Assembly: GCF_035593265.1 (NCBI RefSeq)
Contig: NZ_CP141614.1
Span: 1 to 64,000, forward strand
Source: Limnochorda sp. LNt
GTDB lineage: Bacteria > Bacillota > Limnochordia > Limnochordales > Geochordaceae
Length of the DNA stretch: 64,000 bases
Direction: 5' to 3'
Shown: positions 35,104-44,669 of the stretch, piece by piece
How the letters are laid out: every line of letters begins with the position of its first letter
How positions within the stretch are numbered: position 1 is the stretch's first letter
Notes under the pieces: generated by a model
What the model was told of the DNA's origin: nothing
The model's input: the letters and a program-made list of their open reading frames with translations, nothing else
Databases searched by the model: none
Translations under genes and position numbers: made by a program

Positions 35104-36474
35104 TTGCGTAGCACGAGACGGCTCGTCTGCCTGGCGTGCGGGGTCCTGCTGGGGCTGCTGGGCACCCTCCAGCCGGGGCCGGCGCTGGCCGAGGAGCGGC
35201 CCATCACCATCACGTGGTGGATCAACCCGTGGCGCATCGCCCCTCCCGACCTGCAGCCGGATCAGGCCCCCACCGCCGAGGACTTCCCACGGTGGATCTC
35301 CCAGGAGTTCATGAAGCGCCACCCCAACGTCACGGTGCGCTACGAGGTCCTGACCAACCAGGGCTTCGACCAGAAGGTGGCGGCCGCCATCCTGGCCGGC
35401 AACCCGCCCGACGTGCTGCGGCCCATCAACTTCCGACAGGAGTGGGTGCGCCAGGGCCTGCTGGAGCCCATCGACCCGTACCTGACGCCCTTCGACTGGG
35501 AGGACTTCTACGACTACGCCCTCGACGAGGGCAAGGTGGGCGACCACTACTACCTCTTCCCGTGGAACAACAGCAACAACGGCATGGGCTCCACCCTCCT
35601 GCTCAACCCGCGCATGTTCGCCCAGCGCGGCGTCGCCCTGCCGCCGCTGCCCGACCGGGCGTGGACCATGGACGAGTTCATGGAGGCGGCCCGCAAGCTC
35701 TCCTATGACACCAACGGCGACGGGGTCAACGACTACTACGCCCTGGCCATGTCGGCCCGCATGGACCTGATGAACAACCTGGCCTGGTTCCACATCTTCG
35801 GGGCGCGCTACGTCGACGAGCAGCAGCGCCGCTTCGTCCTCAACAGCCCCGAGGGCGTGCGGGCCCTCACGTGGATGGTGGACGCCATCCACAAGGAGCG
35901 CATCGCGCCCCCCGGCGCCGAGGGCATGGGCATCTACGACGTCATCAACCTCTTCCACCAGCAGCGCATCGCCATCGGCTACGGCGGCCCCTACGAGATC
36001 GGGCGCATCGATCGCTACCTCAAGGAGGGGCGCATCCAGGAGAAGTTCCCGGCCCACGTGGCCCAGTTCCCCCACTTCCCCGAGATCGGGCCGGTGGCCT
36101 ATCACACCAGCGGGGGCTTCGTGGTCTTCAAGCAGGCCGACCCGTACAAGCGGGAGATGGTGATGGAGTTCGTCCGCTTCCTCACCAACCCCGAAAACAT
36201 GAAGCTGCTGCGCTCGCTGCTGTACGTGACGGCCCGCAAGTCGGTCAACGAGGGGCTGTACGAGGGCTACGAGTTCGAGGACGAGATCGACGTCTACCTG
36301 CGCGCCATCGAACACGGCATCCCCTACTTCGGTAGCGCCGAGCTCGACACCACGCCTGCCGACAACCACTTCATCGCCATGCTGGAGGCGGCCTTCAGCC
36401 GCAACCGCACGCCGCGGCAGGCGCTGGACGAGTTCGTCGCGCAGGCCAACCGTCTGGTCTTCCGGGGGCGTTAG
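35104..36474 (+). CDS. Extracellular solute-binding protein of sugar ABC importer
   Basis: This 456-residue family-1 solute-binding protein (MalE/UgpB type) starts at TTG 35104 with AAGGAG upstream. The N-terminus is a signal peptide ending ALA-EE; no lipobox is obvious. The mature part has ITWWINPW, RHPNVTVRYEVLT, AAAILAGNPPDVLRP, an AMSARMDLMNN segment and FVVFKQADPYKREMVMEFVRFL. Two permease genes follow. The ligand is probably an oligosaccharide or glycoside, but it cannot be read from the sequence. Confidence 0.92.
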   Translation: MRSTRRLVCLACGVLLGLLGTLQPGPALAEERPITITWWINPWRIAPPDLQPDQAPTAEDFPRWISQEFMKRHPNVTVRYEVLTNQGFDQKVAAAILAGNPPDVLRPINFRQEWVRQGLLEPIDPYLTPFDWEDFYDYALDEGKVGDHYYLFPWNNSNNGMGSTLLLNPRMFAQRGVALPPLPDRAWTMDEFMEAARKLSYDTNGDGVNDYYALAMSARMDLMNNLAWFHIFGARYVDEQQRRFVLNSPEGVRALTWMVDAIHKERIAPPGAEGMGIYDVINLFHQQRIAIGYGGPYEIGRIDRYLKEGRIQEKFPAHVAQFPHFPEIGPVAYHTSGGFVVFKQADPYKREMVMEFVRFLTNPENMKLLRSLLYVTARKSVNEGLYEGYEFEDEIDVYLRAIEHGIPYFGSAELDTTPADNHFIAMLEAAFSRNRTPRQALDEFVAQANRLVFRGR

Positions 36475-36506
36475 GGCCCGCGCAAGGCCCCTTCGCGAAG
36501 CGACGG

Positions 36507-37415
36507 ATGGGAGGTCGAGGCACGACGAACGGCGGGATGCCGGCACGCGCCCTGGCCAGGCGCCTCTACCAGGACCGCTGGGCCTACCTTTTCTTGTTGC
36601 CGAGCCTGGGCTTCTTCGCGGTCTTCTTCCTGGTGCCGGTGGCCTGGGGCGCGGTCTTGAGCGTGCTGGACTACCGGCCGCTGAGCAGCCAGTGGGTGGG
36701 CCTCGACAACTACCGCTACGTGCTGACCGACTGGCTCTTCTGGCGGTCGCTGGCCAACAACCTCTACTACGCGGCGGGCGTGGTGCCGCTGTGGCTGGGC
36801 AAGGCGCTTTTCGTGGCGGCCGTCATCTTCCCGTTTCGCAAACCCCTGCAAAACCTCTACAAGACGGCCTTCTACCTGCCCCACGTCACCTCCGCCGTCA
36901 TCATCTCCATGATCTGGCTCTGGATCTACAACCCGCCCTTCGGGCTGCTCAACTACCTGCTCAAGACGCCGGGCTTCGCCTGGCTGGGCAACACCCTGAC
37001 CGCGATGCCGGCCCTCATCTTGATGCAGGTGATCATGGGGGGCGGCTCCACCATCGTCCTCATCTCGGCGGCCATGGGCAGCATCCCGGGCGACTATTAC
37101 GAGGCGGCGGAGATCGACGGGGCGACCAAGGTGCAGCAGTTCGTGCGCATCACGCTGCCGCTGCTCAAGCCGACCATGCTCTACCTGCTGGTGATGGGCA
37201 CCATCTCCTCCTTCCAGGTCTTCACCAACGTCTACCTGATGACCCGGGGAGGGCCCCAGTTCTCGACCATCACCATCGGCTACCTGATTTACGAGACGGC
37301 CTTCACCTTCTACGAGTTCGGGACGGCCTCGGCCATGGCGATGGTGCTGTTCGCCATCGTCTTCGCCGTGGCCCTCGTGCAGTTTCGGTGGCTGGCGACG
37401 GACGTCGAGTACTGA
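36507..37415 (+). CDS. Sugar ABC transporter permease (MalF/UgpA type)
   Basis: This 302-residue inner-membrane permease has six predicted helices, starting AYLFLLPSLGFFAVFFLVPVAWG, and the EAA loop YYEAAEIDGATKVQQFVRITLPLLKP that docks with the ATPase. ATG 36507 is used; ATG 36537 after AACGGCGGG is an alternative. 32 bases after the binding-protein gene and followed by the second permease, forming a standard importer unit. Confidence 0.93.
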   Translation: MGGRGTTNGGMPARALARRLYQDRWAYLFLLPSLGFFAVFFLVPVAWGAVLSVLDYRPLSSQWVGLDNYRYVLTDWLFWRSLANNLYYAAGVVPLWLGKALFVAAVIFPFRKPLQNLYKTAFYLPHVTSAVIISMIWLWIYNPPFGLLNYLLKTPGFAWLGNTLTAMPALILMQVIMGGGSTIVLISAAMGSIPGDYYEAAEIDGATKVQQFVRITLPLLKPTMLYLLVMGTISSFQVFTNVYLMTRGGPQFSTITIGYLIYETAFTFYEFGTASAMAMVLFAIVFAVALVQFRWLATDVEY

Positions 37416-37473
37416 CGGGCCCTCGCCGGCCGCCACAGGAGGCGATCCGCAGCGTGACGGGAGACGCACCTCC

Positions 37474-38355
37474 ATGCGCTTTGTGAGCGGCGCCCATCCG
37501 GCCCTGAGCCTGCCGGCCCGTCGGACCTGGGTGCTGCGCATCTCGGGCGGCCGGGTGGTAGCGGTGGCGGCCGTGAGCGTCCTGGCGGCCCTGGCCGTCA
37601 TCCCCCTCTACTGGATGGTGGTCACGGCCCTGCAGACGCCGCAGCTGTCCATGCGCTTCCCGCCCGAGATCTGGCCGTCGCAGCCGACGCTCGACAACTT
37701 CCGCCTCTTCTTCCAGCGGCCCTACGTGGGCCGGTGGAGCGTCAACAGCCTGGTGGTGGCCAGCAGCGTGACCGTGGCGGTGGTGCTGGTCTCCACCCTG
37801 GCCGGCTACACCTTCGCCAAGAAGCGGTTCCTGGGACGCAACCTCCTCTTCTGGATCTACGTGGGCTCCATGATGGTGCCCGGGCAGGTGACGCTGATCC
37901 CCCTGTACATCCTGGCGACCCGGATGGGGCTGCAGGACACCTACCTGGGGCTCATCTTCCCGGCCGTGGCGGCGCCCTTCGGCACCTTCCTGATGAAGCA
38001 GTTCCTGCAGACGCTGCCTTCGGAGATCCTGGACGCGGCGCGCATCGACGGGTGCAGCGAGTTCGGGATCTTCCACCGGGTGGTGATGCCGCTGGCCAAG
38101 CCGGGCATGGCCGTGCTGGCCATCTTCACGTTCGTGGAACAGTGGAACGACTTCCTGTGGCCGCTGGTCATCACCAATCGCGCCGCGATGCGCACGCTGT
38201 CGGTGGGGCTGGCGCTGGTGCAGGAGGAGGTGCCGCTGGCCTTCAATCTGCTGATGGCCGCGGCGACCTACGCGGCCGTGCCGATGCTGGTGGTCTTCCT
38301 GGCCTTCCAGCGATACTTCTTGCAGGGGGTCACCGTGGGGGCCCTCAAGGGCTGA
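37474..38355 (+). CDS. Sugar ABC transporter permease (MalG/UgpE type)
   Basis: This 293-residue permease has the MalG-type layout: first helix AAVSVLAALAVIPLYWMVVTAL, the FFQRPYVGRWSVNSL segment, and the EAA loop ILDAARIDGCSEFGIFHRVVMPLAKPG. It closes the importer unit. No ATPase gene follows, so the system must use a shared ATPase (MsmX/MalK-type) encoded elsewhere, as is common in Bacillota. Confidence 0.93.
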   Translation: MRFVSGAHPALSLPARRTWVLRISGGRVVAVAAVSVLAALAVIPLYWMVVTALQTPQLSMRFPPEIWPSQPTLDNFRLFFQRPYVGRWSVNSLVVASSVTVAVVLVSTLAGYTFAKKRFLGRNLLFWIYVGSMMVPGQVTLIPLYILATRMGLQDTYLGLIFPAVAAPFGTFLMKQFLQTLPSEILDAARIDGCSEFGIFHRVVMPLAKPGMAVLAIFTFVEQWNDFLWPLVITNRAAMRTLSVGLALVQEEVPLAFNLLMAAATYAAVPMLVVFLAFQRYFLQGVTVGALKG

Positions 38356-38688
38356 AGAGCGGACGCTCACGATGCGGGGCGGACGAGAGGAGTCGAGACC
38401 GGGCGTCGGCGAGGCGGGTCGGGACGGGCAGCCTCCTTCGCGATCGGCGCTTCGGGGGACGGCTGCGGGGTAGACCCGGGGGGCGCCAACCGTCGAGGCC
38501 GCCCGCCTTCGACCTATACACACGGTGCATTGTTACCTTACCAGGCGCCGACCCCGTCCCTGCAGGGTCACCCGTCCCTGGCATCGCGGGACATCTGGCC
38601 CTCGCCGGGAGGACATTTGTCATGCCGCAGGCGTCCCGGGCCGCAACGCCCCGTAGCTGAGGCAATGAGGCGGACTTCGTCGCCCCCG
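38356..38688. other. Intergenic stretch, nothing recognised
   Basis: I see no gene with plausible start and codon pattern in this 333-base stretch between the permease and the trxB promoter. A minus-strand open frame (38345-38665) is rich in Arg and Pro and looks like a GC artefact. Confidence 0.5.
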
Positions 38689-38717
38689 TTGACCTCCCCT
38701 ACCCCCTAGGGTATATT
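38689..38717 (+). promoter_or_regulatory. Promoter of thioredoxin reductase-like gene
   Basis: TTGACC (38689-38694), 17 bases, TATATT (38712-38717): a good vegetative promoter about 48 bases before the start codon. Confidence 0.75.
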
Positions 38718-38764
38718 GCCAACCGGACGACTCCCTTCTCCATCACGAGGGGGACGGTGCACCC

Positions 38765-39751
38765 ATGGAGTGGACCATCGACCTGGAGGCGACGGCGGAG
38801 GCCGACGTCGCCCAGGTCTACGACGTCATCGTCATCGGCGGCGGGCCCGCGGGCCTGAGCGCCGCCCTCTACACGGCCCGGGCGGGCCTTCGCACCCTGG
38901 TGCTCGACAAGAGCCCCCGGGCCAGCGCCCTCGGCATGACCGAGCGGATCGAGAACTACCCCGGCGTCCCCGGGGCCCTCAGCGGGCTCGAGCTGCTGGA
39001 CCGGCTACGGGAGCAGGCGCGCCACTTCGGGGCCGATGTCGTCACCGCTCAGGTGCTGTCGTCGGACGTGACCGTCGAGCCCAATGAGGTCATCGCCTCC
39101 ACGGGCACCTACCGGGGCCGGGCGGTCATCGTGGCCACCGGCGCCATGGCGCGCAAGCAGGCGCTGCCCGGCGAGGAGGCCTTCGTAGGGCGGGGAGTCA
39201 GCTACTGTGCTACCTGCGACGCCGCCTTCTTCCGGGGTCAGGAGGTGGCCGTCATCGGCGACAACGATGAGGCCGTGGAGGAGGCGCTGCACCTGGGGCG
39301 GTTCGCCTCCGCCGTGCACGTGGTGCTCCCGACCGGTCGCTTCAAGGCCGACCCCGAGCTGGTGGCGCGCCTCGAGTCATTGGACCCGGTGCGGGTCCTG
39401 CCGGGCCACCGGGTGACCGCCATCTTCGGCAACGGCCGGGTCGAAGGCATCCGGCTGCGCCCCCGCACCGGCGGGCAGGAATCGGTGCTGCCCGTGCGCG
39501 GCGTCTTCGTCTACCTTCAGGGCAACCGCCCGGCCATCGACTTCCTGCACGGCGCCGTCAGCACGGACCCGTCGGGCTGCGTGCGGGTCGACGAGCAGCT
39601 GCAGACCTCGGTGCCGGGCGTCTTCGCCGCCGGCGACGTACTCTGCCGGCGGGTGCGCCAGGCGGTGCTGGCGGCCGCCGATGGGGCGCTGGCGGCCATG
39701 GCCGCGGAGCGGTACCTGTCGGGCCGTCAGGCCTTGCGCTCGCAATGGTAG
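38765..39751 (+). CDS. trxB: Thioredoxin reductase-like FAD/NAD(P) oxidoreductase
   Basis: This 328-residue flavoprotein has the FAD-binding GGGPAGLSAALYTARAG, GTYRGRAVIVATGAM, the redox-active CATCD, an NAD(P)-binding VAVIGDNDEAVEEALHLG and the closing FAD motif TSVPGVFAAGDV. The NADPH loop has GDND in place of the usual GGGxSA, so cofactor or activity may differ (ferredoxin-dependent or NADH-type reductases show such changes). ATG 38765. The unusual N-terminal 20 residues precede the first strand. Confidence 0.9.
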   Translation: MEWTIDLEATAEADVAQVYDVIVIGGGPAGLSAALYTARAGLRTLVLDKSPRASALGMTERIENYPGVPGALSGLELLDRLREQARHFGADVVTAQVLSSDVTVEPNEVIASTGTYRGRAVIVATGAMARKQALPGEEAFVGRGVSYCATCDAAFFRGQEVAVIGDNDEAVEEALHLGRFASAVHVVLPTGRFKADPELVARLESLDPVRVLPGHRVTAIFGNGRVEGIRLRPRTGGQESVLPVRGVFVYLQGNRPAIDFLHGAVSTDPSGCVRVDEQLQTSVPGVFAAGDVLCRRVRQAVLAAADGALAAMAAERYLSGRQALRSQW

Positions 39752-39769
39752 GCCACAGGGTCACCCGGC

Positions 39770-40933
39770 TCAGGCCAGCGCCGCAGCCACGGCGTTGTGG
39801 AAGGCAGGCCGCAGCTGCAGGATGGCCTCGTTTTGACGGGTGGGGTGCACCCGGTTGGTGAGGAGCACGCAGTAGAGGTCCCGGTCGGGATCGATCCACA
39901 GGGACGTGCCGGTGAAGCCGGTGTGGCCGTAAGCGCGGGGCGACAGCAGGTCGCCCGCGGACGAGTCGGGGTTGTCGCCCCGCAAGGCCCAGCCCAGGCC
40001 CCTGGGCTCTCCGTTGCGGGAGGTGTGGTCCTGGATCATCGCCTCGACGGCGGCCTCGCTCAGCACCCGGACCCCCTCCCGCCGGCCGCGCCCCAGCATC
40101 ATCTGCGCGAACCGGGCCGTGTCGAGCGCTGTGGAGAAGAGCCCCGCGTTACCCGACACCCCGCCGAGGAAGTAGGCGTTTTCGTCGTGCACCTCGCCCC
40201 GCACGATCCGGCGCCGGATCGGGCAGTACTCGGTGGGCGCGCAACGGTCGCGCAGCGCCGGCCCGGGCCGATAGGTCGTGGCGGTCATGCCCAGGGGCTC
40301 GTAGACCCAGCGGGCAGCCAGCTGATCCAGCCCCTGGCCCGTGATGCGCTCCATCGCGAGCCCCAGCAGGATGAAGCCCATGCAACTGTACGTGACGCGC
40401 TGGCCCGGGGCCGCCTCGAGGGGCAGGCTCATCAGGCGCTGCTCCATCCGGGGCCGGCACCCCTCGGGCCCGCCGCACCCCTCGTACAGTGCATGCCACG
40501 CCGGCAGCCCCGAGGTGTGGGTCAGCAGGTGCACCACGCGCACCCGGCCCCGCGCCTCCTCACCCTGGGCGAACTCAGGGAGGTAGCGGCTCACCGGGGC
40601 GCCCAGGCTCATGCGGCCCTCCTCCACCAGGCGCATGGCGACGACCGCCGTGGCCATGACCTTGGTGACGGAGGCCATGTCGAAGAGGGCGTCGGTCCTC
40701 ATGGGCTCCCGCTGCGGCAACAGCGCCATCGAGCCCACCGCGACGGGCCCCACCGGCTCTCCCCGGCCCCGACCCACCACCAGCACCGCGCCCGGGATGC
40801 ACCCGTCGGCCGCGGCCTCGGCCACCCGCTCCAGGGCCACCTGCAGCCGATCGGGATCGAAGCCCGCCTGCGCGGCACGCTCGCGCACGATGTCGTCCAC
40901 GCCGCTGGGCATACGCCGCTCGTGCCTTGACAT
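39770..40933 (-). CDS. Serine hydrolase, beta-lactamase class C / esterase family
   Basis: This 387-residue cytoplasmic protein (no signal peptide seen) carries the SxxK motif in FDMASVTKVMATAVV, the YxN-like Tyr in QRVTYSCMGFILLG, and a C-terminal GHTGFTGTSLWID block equivalent to KTG. Such proteins act as esterases, D-aminopeptidases or peptidoglycan-related hydrolases. Its ATG (40931-40933) is divergent from tyrS with only about 50 bases between, so the two share a promoter region. Confidence 0.9.
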   Translation of the reverse strand: MSRHERRMPSGVDDIVRERAAQAGFDPDRLQVALERVAEAAADGCIPGAVLVVGRGRGEPVGPVAVGSMALLPQREPMRTDALFDMASVTKVMATAVVAMRLVEEGRMSLGAPVSRYLPEFAQGEEARGRVRVVHLLTHTSGLPAWHALYEGCGGPEGCRPRMEQRLMSLPLEAAPGQRVTYSCMGFILLGLAMERITGQGLDQLAARWVYEPLGMTATTYRPGPALRDRCAPTEYCPIRRRIVRGEVHDENAYFLGGVSGNAGLFSTALDTARFAQMMLGRGRREGVRVLSEAAVEAMIQDHTSRNGEPRGLGWALRGDNPDSSAGDLLSPRAYGHTGFTGTSLWIDPDRDLYCVLLTNRVHPTRQNEAILQLRPAFHNAVAAALA

Positions 40934-40983
40934 CCTCTCGCCGCCGTGGTACGCGTCGGCTGATGGGGAGGTCGTCGCGACCC

Positions 40984-42228
40984 ATGCCGACGCCGGGTGT
41001 GCTGCCCTTCCTGCGGGAGCGCGGCCTGGTGGCCCAGGTGACGCACGAGGAGGCGCTCCGGGAGCTGCTCGACCGCGAGCCTGTCACCGTCTACTGCGGC
41101 TTCGATCCCACGGCCGACAGCCTCCACGTGGGTCACCTGCGTCCCATCATGCTCCTGATGCACCTGCAGCGCTTCGGGCACCGGCCCGTCGCCCTGGTCG
41201 GCGGCGGCACCGCGATGGTGGGCGATCCGACCGGCAAGACGGAGGCCCGTCCCATCCTCTCCCGCTCGGTCATCGAGGCGCACGCGCAACGATTCAAGGC
41301 GCAGCTGGCGCGTTTCCTCGACTTCTCCGAGGGCCGAGCCCTGATGGTGGACAACACCGAGTGGCTGCTGCCGCTCAACTACCTGGCCTTCCTGCGCGAG
41401 GTGGGCTCGCAGTTCTCCGTCAACCAGATGCTGACGGCCGAGGCCTTCCGCACCCGCATGGAGCGCGGGCTGTCGTTCCTGGAGTTCAACTACATGCTCC
41501 TGCAGGCCTACGACTACCTGACGCTCTACCGGCGCTACGGCTGTCGCCTGCAGGTCGGCGGCGACGATCAGTGGTCCAACATCCTCGCCGGGGTCGACCT
41601 GATCCGCCGCCTGGAGAGGGGCCAAGCCTACGCCCTGACCTGCCCGCTGGCGGTGACGGCCAGCGGCCGCAAGATGGGCAAGACGGAGGCGGGCGCTGTC
41701 TGGCTGGATCCTGCCAAGACCAGCCCCTATGACTTCTTCCAGTTCTGGCGCAGCGTCGACGACGCCGACGTGCCCGCCTTCCTGGCGGTCTACACCCTGT
41801 TGCCCCTCGACGAGGTGCGCCGGCTCGCCGAGCGCACCGGCGCCGCCATCAACGAGGCCAAGAAGGTGCTCGCCTACGAGGTGACCCGTCTGGTGCACGG
41901 CGAGGCGGCGGCCCGCCAGGCTCGGGAGGCGGCCGAGGCGCTCTTCGAGTCCGACGGCGGGCAGGCGCGGGCCGTCGAGGGGGCGCCCACCACCGAGCTG
42001 CGACGCGCCGAGGCCGAGGCAGGCGTCGCCCTGCTGGATCTGCTGGTGGAGACGGGACTGGCGCCCTCCAAGAGCGAGGGGCGCCGCCTGGTGCTCCAGG
42101 GCGGCGTCTACCTCAACGAGGTGCGGGTGGGTGAGCCTACCTACACCGTCACGCTGGGAGACTTCCGGGACGGGCGGCTCCTTTTGCGCAAGGGCAAGAA
42201 AGTCTATCGCCAGGTGGTCGTACGCTGA
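40984..42228 (+). CDS. tyrS: Tyrosine-tRNA ligase
   Basis: This 414-residue class I synthetase has the HIGH-type motif LHVGHLRP, GGDDQWSNILAG for tyrosine binding, the KMSKS equivalent GRKMGKTEAGAVWLD and a C-terminal S4 domain (GLAPSKSEGRRLVLQGGVYLNEVRV) that binds the tRNA. GGGGAGG lies 12-18 bases upstream of ATG 40984; ATG 40963 would add seven residues. No T-box leader fits in the 50-base gap to the divergent gene. Confidence 0.96.
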   Translation: MPTPGVLPFLRERGLVAQVTHEEALRELLDREPVTVYCGFDPTADSLHVGHLRPIMLLMHLQRFGHRPVALVGGGTAMVGDPTGKTEARPILSRSVIEAHAQRFKAQLARFLDFSEGRALMVDNTEWLLPLNYLAFLREVGSQFSVNQMLTAEAFRTRMERGLSFLEFNYMLLQAYDYLTLYRRYGCRLQVGGDDQWSNILAGVDLIRRLERGQAYALTCPLAVTASGRKMGKTEAGAVWLDPAKTSPYDFFQFWRSVDDADVPAFLAVYTLLPLDEVRRLAERTGAAINEAKKVLAYEVTRLVHGEAAARQAREAAEALFESDGGQARAVEGAPTTELRRAEAEAGVALLDLLVETGLAPSKSEGRRLVLQGGVYLNEVRVGEPTYTVTLGDFRDGRLLLRKGKKVYRQVVVR

Positions 42229-42246
42229 GCCCGCTACCCACGCGCG

Positions 42247-42756
42247 TCAGCCCTCCCACTCGAAGACGTCGACGGGCACCATCAGCGTCACCATGCGGTC
42301 GGCCCGCACCACCGTCAGCTTGACCCAGGCGTCACCCCGGTGGCGCGCCAGGCGAGCCCGGAGTTGGGCATCGTTGGTGACCGGGTCGCCCTCTACGGCC
42401 ACGATGATGTCGAGGGGCTGCAGCAGCACCGTCACGCCAGGGCTGTCGTCGGCCACCTCGATCTCGGTCACCAGCGCGCCCTGGTGATAGCGCAGCTTGT
42501 AGCGGGACGCGACGGAGGGCGTCATGGTGACGACCCGCACGTAGCTGCGCTTCTTGAGATGGCCCGGGGGGATGCGGGCCAGGCCGGGCGAGCGCGGGTC
42601 CGGCGTCACGACCACCACGGGACGCTCGGAGACCGTCTCCCGACGCTGGAGGCCATAGGCCGCCAACCCGACCAGGGCCACCATCAGCAGCAACACGAGA
42701 GCGCCGCTGTCGTAGAGCACGACCTGCCCGCCACCACGCCCGCGACGCCGAGTCAT
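42247..42756 (-). CDS. Membrane-anchored PDZ-domain protein
   Basis: This 169-residue protein has a basic N-terminus and one transmembrane helix (SGALVLLLMVALVGLAAYGL, about residues 19-39). A C-terminal PDZ-like domain (SPGVTVLLQPLDIIVAVEGDPVTNDAQLRARLARHRGDAWVKL) resembles those of HtrA or SpoIVB-type proteins, but without a protease domain. ATG 42754-42756 follows GGGGGAACGGGGAG. Likely a substrate- or partner-recognition protein outside the membrane; partner unknown. Confidence 0.8.
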   Translation of the reverse strand: MTRRRGRGGGQVVLYDSGALVLLLMVALVGLAAYGLQRRETVSERPVVVVTPDPRSPGLARIPPGHLKKRSYVRVVTMTPSVASRYKLRYHQGALVTEIEVADDSPGVTVLLQPLDIIVAVEGDPVTNDAQLRARLARHRGDAWVKLTVVRADRMVTLMVPVDVFEWEG

Positions 42757-42932
42757 CTCCCCGTTCCCCCTCCAGTGGATGCCAAGGCCGATGCGGCACG
42801 GGGGCCGGCGTGCGGGCCCCCAGGCAGACAGGTTCGACACGGTCCCGGGTCAACTGGGGGCCGACATGGCCCCCGACCGGATCGGCATAGCTCTATGCAG
42901 GATGCCAGTTTGAGGAGCACGGGAGGGCCGGG

Positions 42933-43208
42933 ATGCCCGAGGAGCGCGTCGTCTCGGGAATGGCGCTGCTGCGCCTGTTGTCGGCCACCCTCGAGATCAC
43001 CGCCGCCATCCTGATGGTGCGCTCGGGGCGGGTGGCCGACGCGGTGCGGATCAACGGCCTGCTGGGCCTGGTGGGGCCCCTGGTGCTGGCATCGGTGACG
43101 GCCCTCGGGCTGGCCGGACTGGCGGAGGCGGGCCGGCTCTCGCCGGCCCGCCTGGCGATCCTGGCGGTGGCGGTGCTGCTCATCTTCCTCTCGGTGCGGC
43201 AGCGCTGA
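42933..43208 (+). CDS. yqhV: YqhV-like small membrane protein (DUF2619)
   Basis: This 91-residue protein has three hydrophobic segments, the start LLRLLSATLEITAAILMVR and the loop VRINGLLGLVGPLVLA, which fit the YqhV/DUF2619 family of Bacillota. In Bacillus it lies with the spoIIIA sporulation genes; its own function is unknown. Here it is isolated, convergent with the DASS transporter. Its presence supports a spore-former ancestry. Confidence 0.8.
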   Translation: MPEERVVSGMALLRLLSATLEITAAILMVRSGRVADAVRINGLLGLVGPLVLASVTALGLAGLAEAGRLSPARLAILAVAVLLIFLSVRQR

Positions 43209-43223
43209 GGGGCGCCCGCCCCC

Positions 43224-44669
43224 TCACCAGAGGCCCAGCACCTTCCACCACAGCCCTCCGATGCCCAGCCAGACGACGACGTGCACCAGGGAGAGCACCA
43301 GGCCGTACTTCCACCAGGTCCCCTGGTCCACGTAGCCCGCCCCGAAGTAGATGGGAGCCGGGCCGGTGCCGTAGTGGGTGAGGCAGGCGTTGAGGCTGGA
43401 GAAGACACCCAGCGCGATGGCCACCAGGTAGGGCGGCGCGCCCAGAGCGATGGCCACCGCCGCCAGGGGCACGAAGAAAGCCGTCACGTGCGCCGTCATG
43501 CTGGCGATGAAGTAGTGCAGGTACAGGTAGACCAGCACCACCGCCACCATCACCACGACCCAGCTGCCCACGCCCCCCAGGGTTCCCTGCACGGCGTCGG
43601 CCAGGGCCTTGATGATGCCCCATTTGGTCAGCCCGTTGGCCAGGGAGACCAGGCCGCCGAACCAGACCAGCGCGTCCCAGCCGCCGCTCTCGCCCAGGAC
43701 GTCCTGCCAGCCGACGACACCCAGCACGATGAGCAGCGAGACGCCCGCCAGGGCGACGGCGGTCTCGTGCAGCCGGGTCCACTGGCTGGTGGCCCACAGC
43801 ACCAGCGTCAGCAAGAAGATGGCCAGCATGATGCGCTCGCCCCGGGACATGGGACCCATGGCCCGCAGCTCCCGGTCGGCGAGGCGGGGCGCCTCGGGCG
43901 AGACGGTCACCTCGGGTGGGTAGAGGCGGTAGAGCAGGTAGGGCACCAGGGCCAGGGCGATGAGCCCCGGCACCACGGCCGCCGTCACCCACCCCAGCCA
44001 CGTGATCTCCACGCCGAAGTTGCGGCGGGCCAGCTCCGCCACCAGCGGGGCCGGCGCCACCGACGTCAGGAACATAGCGGATGTGACCAGATTGGCCTGA
44101 TACTCGGTGATCATCAGGAAGGCCCCGGCCTTGCGGGCCGTGGGCCCCGGCTCCGAGCCGAAGCTGGCCGCCAGGCTGCGCACCACCGGGAAGAGGATGC
44201 CCCCCGCCCGGGCCGTGTTGGAGGGCGTGGCGGGGGCGATGATCAGGTCGCTGGCGGCGATGGCGTAGGAGAGCCCCAGCGTGCTGCGGCCGAAGCTGCG
44301 GATCATCAGGTAGGAGATGCGCCGACCCAGACCGGTCTTGATGAAGCCACGGGCGAAGAGGAAGGCCGAGACGATGAGCCACACCGTCGTGTTGGCGAAG
44401 CCGGTGAGGGCCTCCCCCATGGTCAGGGTGGTGCTGAGGGCGCTGACCGTCACCCCCAGGATGACCACCGCGCCCTGGGGCAGCGGCTGCAGGATGAGCC
44501 CGAGGATGGTGCCGACGAAGATCCCCAGCATGCGCATGGCCCCTGCCTGCAGGCCCCACAGGGGTGGCGCGGCTGCGATGATCAGGGCCGCCGCGATGGG
44601 CAGCCCGGCCCTCCACAAGAGCGACGTCCGCCGGGGGACGGACGGCTCGGGCCTGGAAACTGTCGCCAT
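43224..44669 (-). CDS. DASS-family (SLC13-type) anion symporter
   Basis: This 481-residue membrane protein has about 12-13 helices and the paired helical-hairpin motifs of the divalent anion/sodium symporters (APATPSNTARAGGILFPV in the first half, SLNACLTHYGTGPAPIYFGAGY in the second). Likely substrates are citrate, malate, 2-oxoglutarate or other C4/C6 dicarboxylates. ATG 44667-44669 has GGGAGGT 10 bases upstream. It may be co-transcribed with asnS, 135 bases away on the same strand. Confidence 0.92.
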   Translation of the reverse strand: MATVSRPEPSVPRRTSLLWRAGLPIAAALIIAAAPPLWGLQAGAMRMLGIFVGTILGLILQPLPQGAVVILGVTVSALSTTLTMGEALTGFANTTVWLIVSAFLFARGFIKTGLGRRISYLMIRSFGRSTLGLSYAIAASDLIIAPATPSNTARAGGILFPVVRSLAASFGSEPGPTARKAGAFLMITEYQANLVTSAMFLTSVAPAPLVAELARRNFGVEITWLGWVTAAVVPGLIALALVPYLLYRLYPPEVTVSPEAPRLADRELRAMGPMSRGERIMLAIFLLTLVLWATSQWTRLHETAVALAGVSLLIVLGVVGWQDVLGESGGWDALVWFGGLVSLANGLTKWGIIKALADAVQGTLGGVGSWVVVMVAVVLVYLYLHYFIASMTAHVTAFFVPLAAVAIALGAPPYLVAIALGVFSSLNACLTHYGTGPAPIYFGAGYVDQGTWWKYGLVLSLVHVVVWLGIGGLWWKVLGLW

